Assembly: GCA_022842065.1 (NCBI GenBank) | Contig: JALHQH010000001.1 | Coordinates: forward strand, 1 to 64,000 | From: Caldilineaceae bacterium | GTDB lineage: Bacteria; Chloroflexota; Anaerolineae; Caldilineales; Caldilineaceae | DNA length: 64,000 nt | Direction: 5' to 3' | Part shown: positions 61,838 to 64,000 of the stretch, one piece after another | Numbering within the stretch: position 1 is the stretch's first letter | Layout: each line of letters opens with the position of its first letter | Notes under the pieces: generated by a model | The model's input: only the letters and a program-made list of their open reading frames with translations | The model's database searches: none | What the model was told of the DNA's origin: nothing | Program-made: the position numbers and the translations under genes

Positions 61838-63874
61838 TCATCGGTCACCACACCATGACTGGCTTAATTTTCCGTTCCAATATTGCAGTAAGTCCGGATT
61901 ATCGACTTTCCCGATATTGGCATACTCATAAAGATTTGTACCGCCATAGATTTGGCGATTAAAGTAGTTGAGTTCGTGATATTCTCGCGACTGTTGGCGC
62001 AAAAAGAGTCCATAGCTGAGTAATACCGTAGCAACGGCCAACACCATCAGCATACGCAGACCATCCCGCCTGATCGTTTCGCGCAGCGTGATCCACCACC
62101 CATACCAGGGATCACGGGCGCGCAGCAGGAGAACGGCAAAGAAAGCACACAGGAGTGTATAGGCACCAAGCGAAAGCCAAACGGAAATCAGATGGCCCGT
62201 GCTGTTGAATTCATCAAAGTGCCAACTATCGATCCAACAGTAGATCTCAATATTTGCCGAAAATCCTTCATAAGCCCATCTGCCGGTGGAGAGGAAGGAG
62301 AGCGTGTCAACCAATTGCTCTAGTGCTTCGTTACGGATCAAGCCGGAAAATAGCACAATGAAGACCGCAATGAAACTCAAGTACAGATAGCCTTTATCAC
62401 TATCCCCTGCCAGGGCGGAAATCATTAAGCCCAGCGTTGTTGAGGCAATGCACGTTAGGATTAACGTAATGAGAATGCTCCAACTAACCTGTTCCGTGAG
62501 CAAACCAACCACTTGAAAACGGATAATCCGCTCCCACAACCCAACCTCTTCGCCAAATCGTGGTTCAGGAAATCCCGGAAAGGGCTGCCGATAGACCAAT
62601 ACAACAAATCCTAACAGCAGAACCGGTGCCAAAATGCCAACCATGCCGGTGAGCCAAAGCCATTTCGATATGAAGTAGGCAGACGGGGATAGTCCTTTTA
62701 GGCGTTCATGTTTATAGATGCGGAATTCTTTGGAAATTTCGGTGTAACTTGTGATCAAGCCAATGAGCGTTACGACAATCGCAATCACATAAACCGACTG
62801 GCGCGCTTGGGTTAACGCAATGGCAAGTTCACTTCTATCAACCGGTTCGAGAAACGTGTCCGCTGGAAAGATGAAGAAGAGAATGCCACTGGCACCAGCC
62901 AATAAGGTGCCCAACAAACTCCAACTATCACCGCGGCGAACACTCAAATAGCGACGCATCAAACAGCGCAGTTGGTGAAACCACGCGGTCTGTGGCAATG
63001 GGTGGGTCGTTGACGCGGCACTGGGCCGAATGGGCACTTGCTGCATTTGTGTACACTTTTGGTGCTCATTTTTGGTTTTAAACGCTTTGAAAACGGTGGC
63101 CCAACGATAGAAGTCGGACGAAGCTGATGGGCTGGCCAAGCTTTCTTCGGGCGCTACCGCCAGCGCATCTTTTTCCAGCGCAGCAAGCACTTCTTGGCGC
63201 CGTCCAAATTCACGCAGACGTGAATTCTCGATGAAGATCACGTCATCACATGCATCAATGGTGTTGAGCGTGTGGGTAATGACCAGAATCGTCTGCCCCT
63301 GTTCATGCGCATAAGCGGCCAACCGATGCATCAGGTCGCGTTCCGCATCGGGGTCCAGATTACTCGTCGGTTCATCGAGCAAGAGCAACGGTGGATCGGT
63401 GATCAGTTCAGCACAGATGTTGGCACGCTTGCGCTCACCACTGCTCAACACATGGATTGGACTGTTGCGGCGTTTATCATCGTGGTAAAAATCAAACTCG
63501 GTGAGTAACCGATCTATGCGCGCTTCAATTTCCGGCAGTGGCTCATTGGGAAGACGTAACTGGCCAATGTAAATGAGCGCCTGAGAAAGCGTTAGATGAT
63601 CGTGAAGGACATTATCTACCGGAACATAACCGATCCTTTGCAGCCAATATTCCGGATCCGCGTATAGATTTTCACCGTTGAGCAAGATTTGACCACTATC
63701 CGGTCGCTGCCCGGACAAGGCACGCATTAACGTCGTCTTGCCGGCACCATTCGGGCCGATGATGGCGGTCAACGTGCTCGGTTTGACTTGAAAAGAGACA
63801 TCCTGGAGGATCAGCTTGCCACTACGACAGACGCTGACGTTTTCGGCTTTGATCTCGATCCCTGAGTCATGCAT
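61838..63874 (-). CDS. ABCG-like half-transporter (ATPase plus ABC-2 permease)
   Basis: 678 residues. ATPase domain (about 5-235): Walker A GPNGAGKTT, signature LSSGERKR, Walker B LLLLDEPTS and switch His in ITH. A linker (about 240-305) leads to an ABC-2-type permease (about 310-660) with six or seven hydrophobic helices and a large loop before the last two. This ABCG/White layout exports lipids, glycolipids or polyketides, or acts in envelope assembly, and works as a dimer. It is upstream of two lipoproteins and the PKS on the same strand, making it the likely exporter of that product (inference). ATG 63874 is 21 bases after the preceding stop. Confidence 0.88.
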   Translation of the reverse strand: MHDSGIEIKAENVSVCRSGKLILQDVSFQVKPSTLTAIIGPNGAGKTTLMRALSGQRPDSGQILLNGENLYADPEYWLQRIGYVPVDNVLHDHLTLSQALIYIGQLRLPNEPLPEIEARIDRLLTEFDFYHDDKRRNSPIHVLSSGERKRANICAELITDPPLLLLDEPTSNLDPDAERDLMHRLAAYAHEQGQTILVITHTLNTIDACDDVIFIENSRLREFGRRQEVLAALEKDALAVAPEESLASPSASSDFYRWATVFKAFKTKNEHQKCTQMQQVPIRPSAASTTHPLPQTAWFHQLRCLMRRYLSVRRGDSWSLLGTLLAGASGILFFIFPADTFLEPVDRSELAIALTQARQSVYVIAIVVTLIGLITSYTEISKEFRIYKHERLKGLSPSAYFISKWLWLTGMVGILAPVLLLGFVVLVYRQPFPGFPEPRFGEEVGLWERIIRFQVVGLLTEQVSWSILITLILTCIASTTLGLMISALAGDSDKGYLYLSFIAVFIVLFSGLIRNEALEQLVDTLSFLSTGRWAYEGFSANIEIYCWIDSWHFDEFNSTGHLISVWLSLGAYTLLCAFFAVLLLRARDPWYGWWITLRETIRRDGLRMLMVLAVATVLLSYGLFLRQQSREYHELNYFNRQIYGGTNLYEYANIGKVDNPDLLQYWNGKLSQSWCGDR

Positions 63875-63895
63875 GAGTAAAGTCCCTATTGGCAG

Positions 63896-64000
63896 CTATT
63901 CATTAATTTGATTGACCAGACTACAAGGTTCGGTATAGCCGAGAAAAACGCGATAGGTACCAAGGCGTTCGCCATCACCTTCTTTCCCGCGGTTAACCAC
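63896..64000 (-). CDS. C-terminal fragment of an upstream gene (cut by window edge)
   Basis: The last 34 codons of a minus-strand gene (reading RLGTYRVFLGYTEPCSLVNQ, then INE and a TAG) run off the window. Its stop is 21 bases before the ABC transporter start, so it belongs to the same operon. Too short to identify; the sequence has the look of an exported beta-rich domain. Confidence 0.5.
   Translation of the reverse strand: MVNRGKEGDGERLGTYRVFLGYTEPCSLVNQINE

Overview
The window reads like a chromosomal stretch of a filamentous Chloroflexota-type bacterium (inference from gene content: a stressosome module, split STAND/TPR proteins, several TPR-CHAT proteins, and many large lipoproteins with SH3-like and beta-rich domains; no rRNA or marker gene is present to prove it). 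No tRNA, rRNA, CRISPR array or complete insertion sequence was seen.

Region 1 (1-6685, minus strand) is a signalling operon: rsbR-rsbS-rsbT, a fusion of an RsbT/RsbW-type ATPase with an RsbX/SpoIIE-type phosphatase, then two hybrid histidine kinases, the first of which also begins with an RsbT-like segment. Region 2 (7176-9420) holds a CPA1 Na+/H+ antiporter whose C-terminal rhodanese domain is cut by an in-frame TGA exactly at the second Cys of the YCxCPxE motif, and a DJ-1-like protein. A palindromic dispersed repeat (9549-9695) has a second copy, reversed, at the window start.

Region 3 (9810-32124) is an accessory block built around secreted CHAT proteases: an NB-ARC STAND ATPase and a TPR protein, a tiny exported Cys/His-tailed peptide missed by size filters, a membrane-anchored XRE regulator with extracytoplasmic TPRs, a FecR-like lipoprotein, a TPR-CHAT protein translationally coupled to a second TM-TPR protein and second FecR-like lipoprotein, a decayed copy of a CHAT-protein N-terminus, a PepSY-like/C39-like gene pair, and two more TPR-CHAT proteins on the minus strand.

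Region 4 (32230-50840, mostly minus strand) is dominated by a paralogous family of modular lipoproteins. They share a GCVT-type lipobox, an SH3-like domain and a beta domain, but each carries a different C-terminus: five 174-residue beta-helix repeats, a discoidin-like domain, a GH43-like five-bladed propeller, a LamG/DUF1080-like domain, or an IMS-like region. Two toxin-antitoxin pairs with near-consensus promoters, a LysM-M23 protein, an HhH-membrane fusion and a LppX-like exported protein are interspersed.

Region 5 (50854-64000, minus strand) is a biosynthetic and envelope block: a sulfotransferase, one 2557-residue highly reducing type I PKS ending in a thioester reductase, two lipoproteins (one a distant member of the modular family) and an ABCG-like half-transporter. 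Together regions 4-5 suggest synthesis, export and surface display of a sulfated polyketide lipid together with a set of diversified surface lipoproteins. This is an inference from neighbourhood, not shown by sequence alone.
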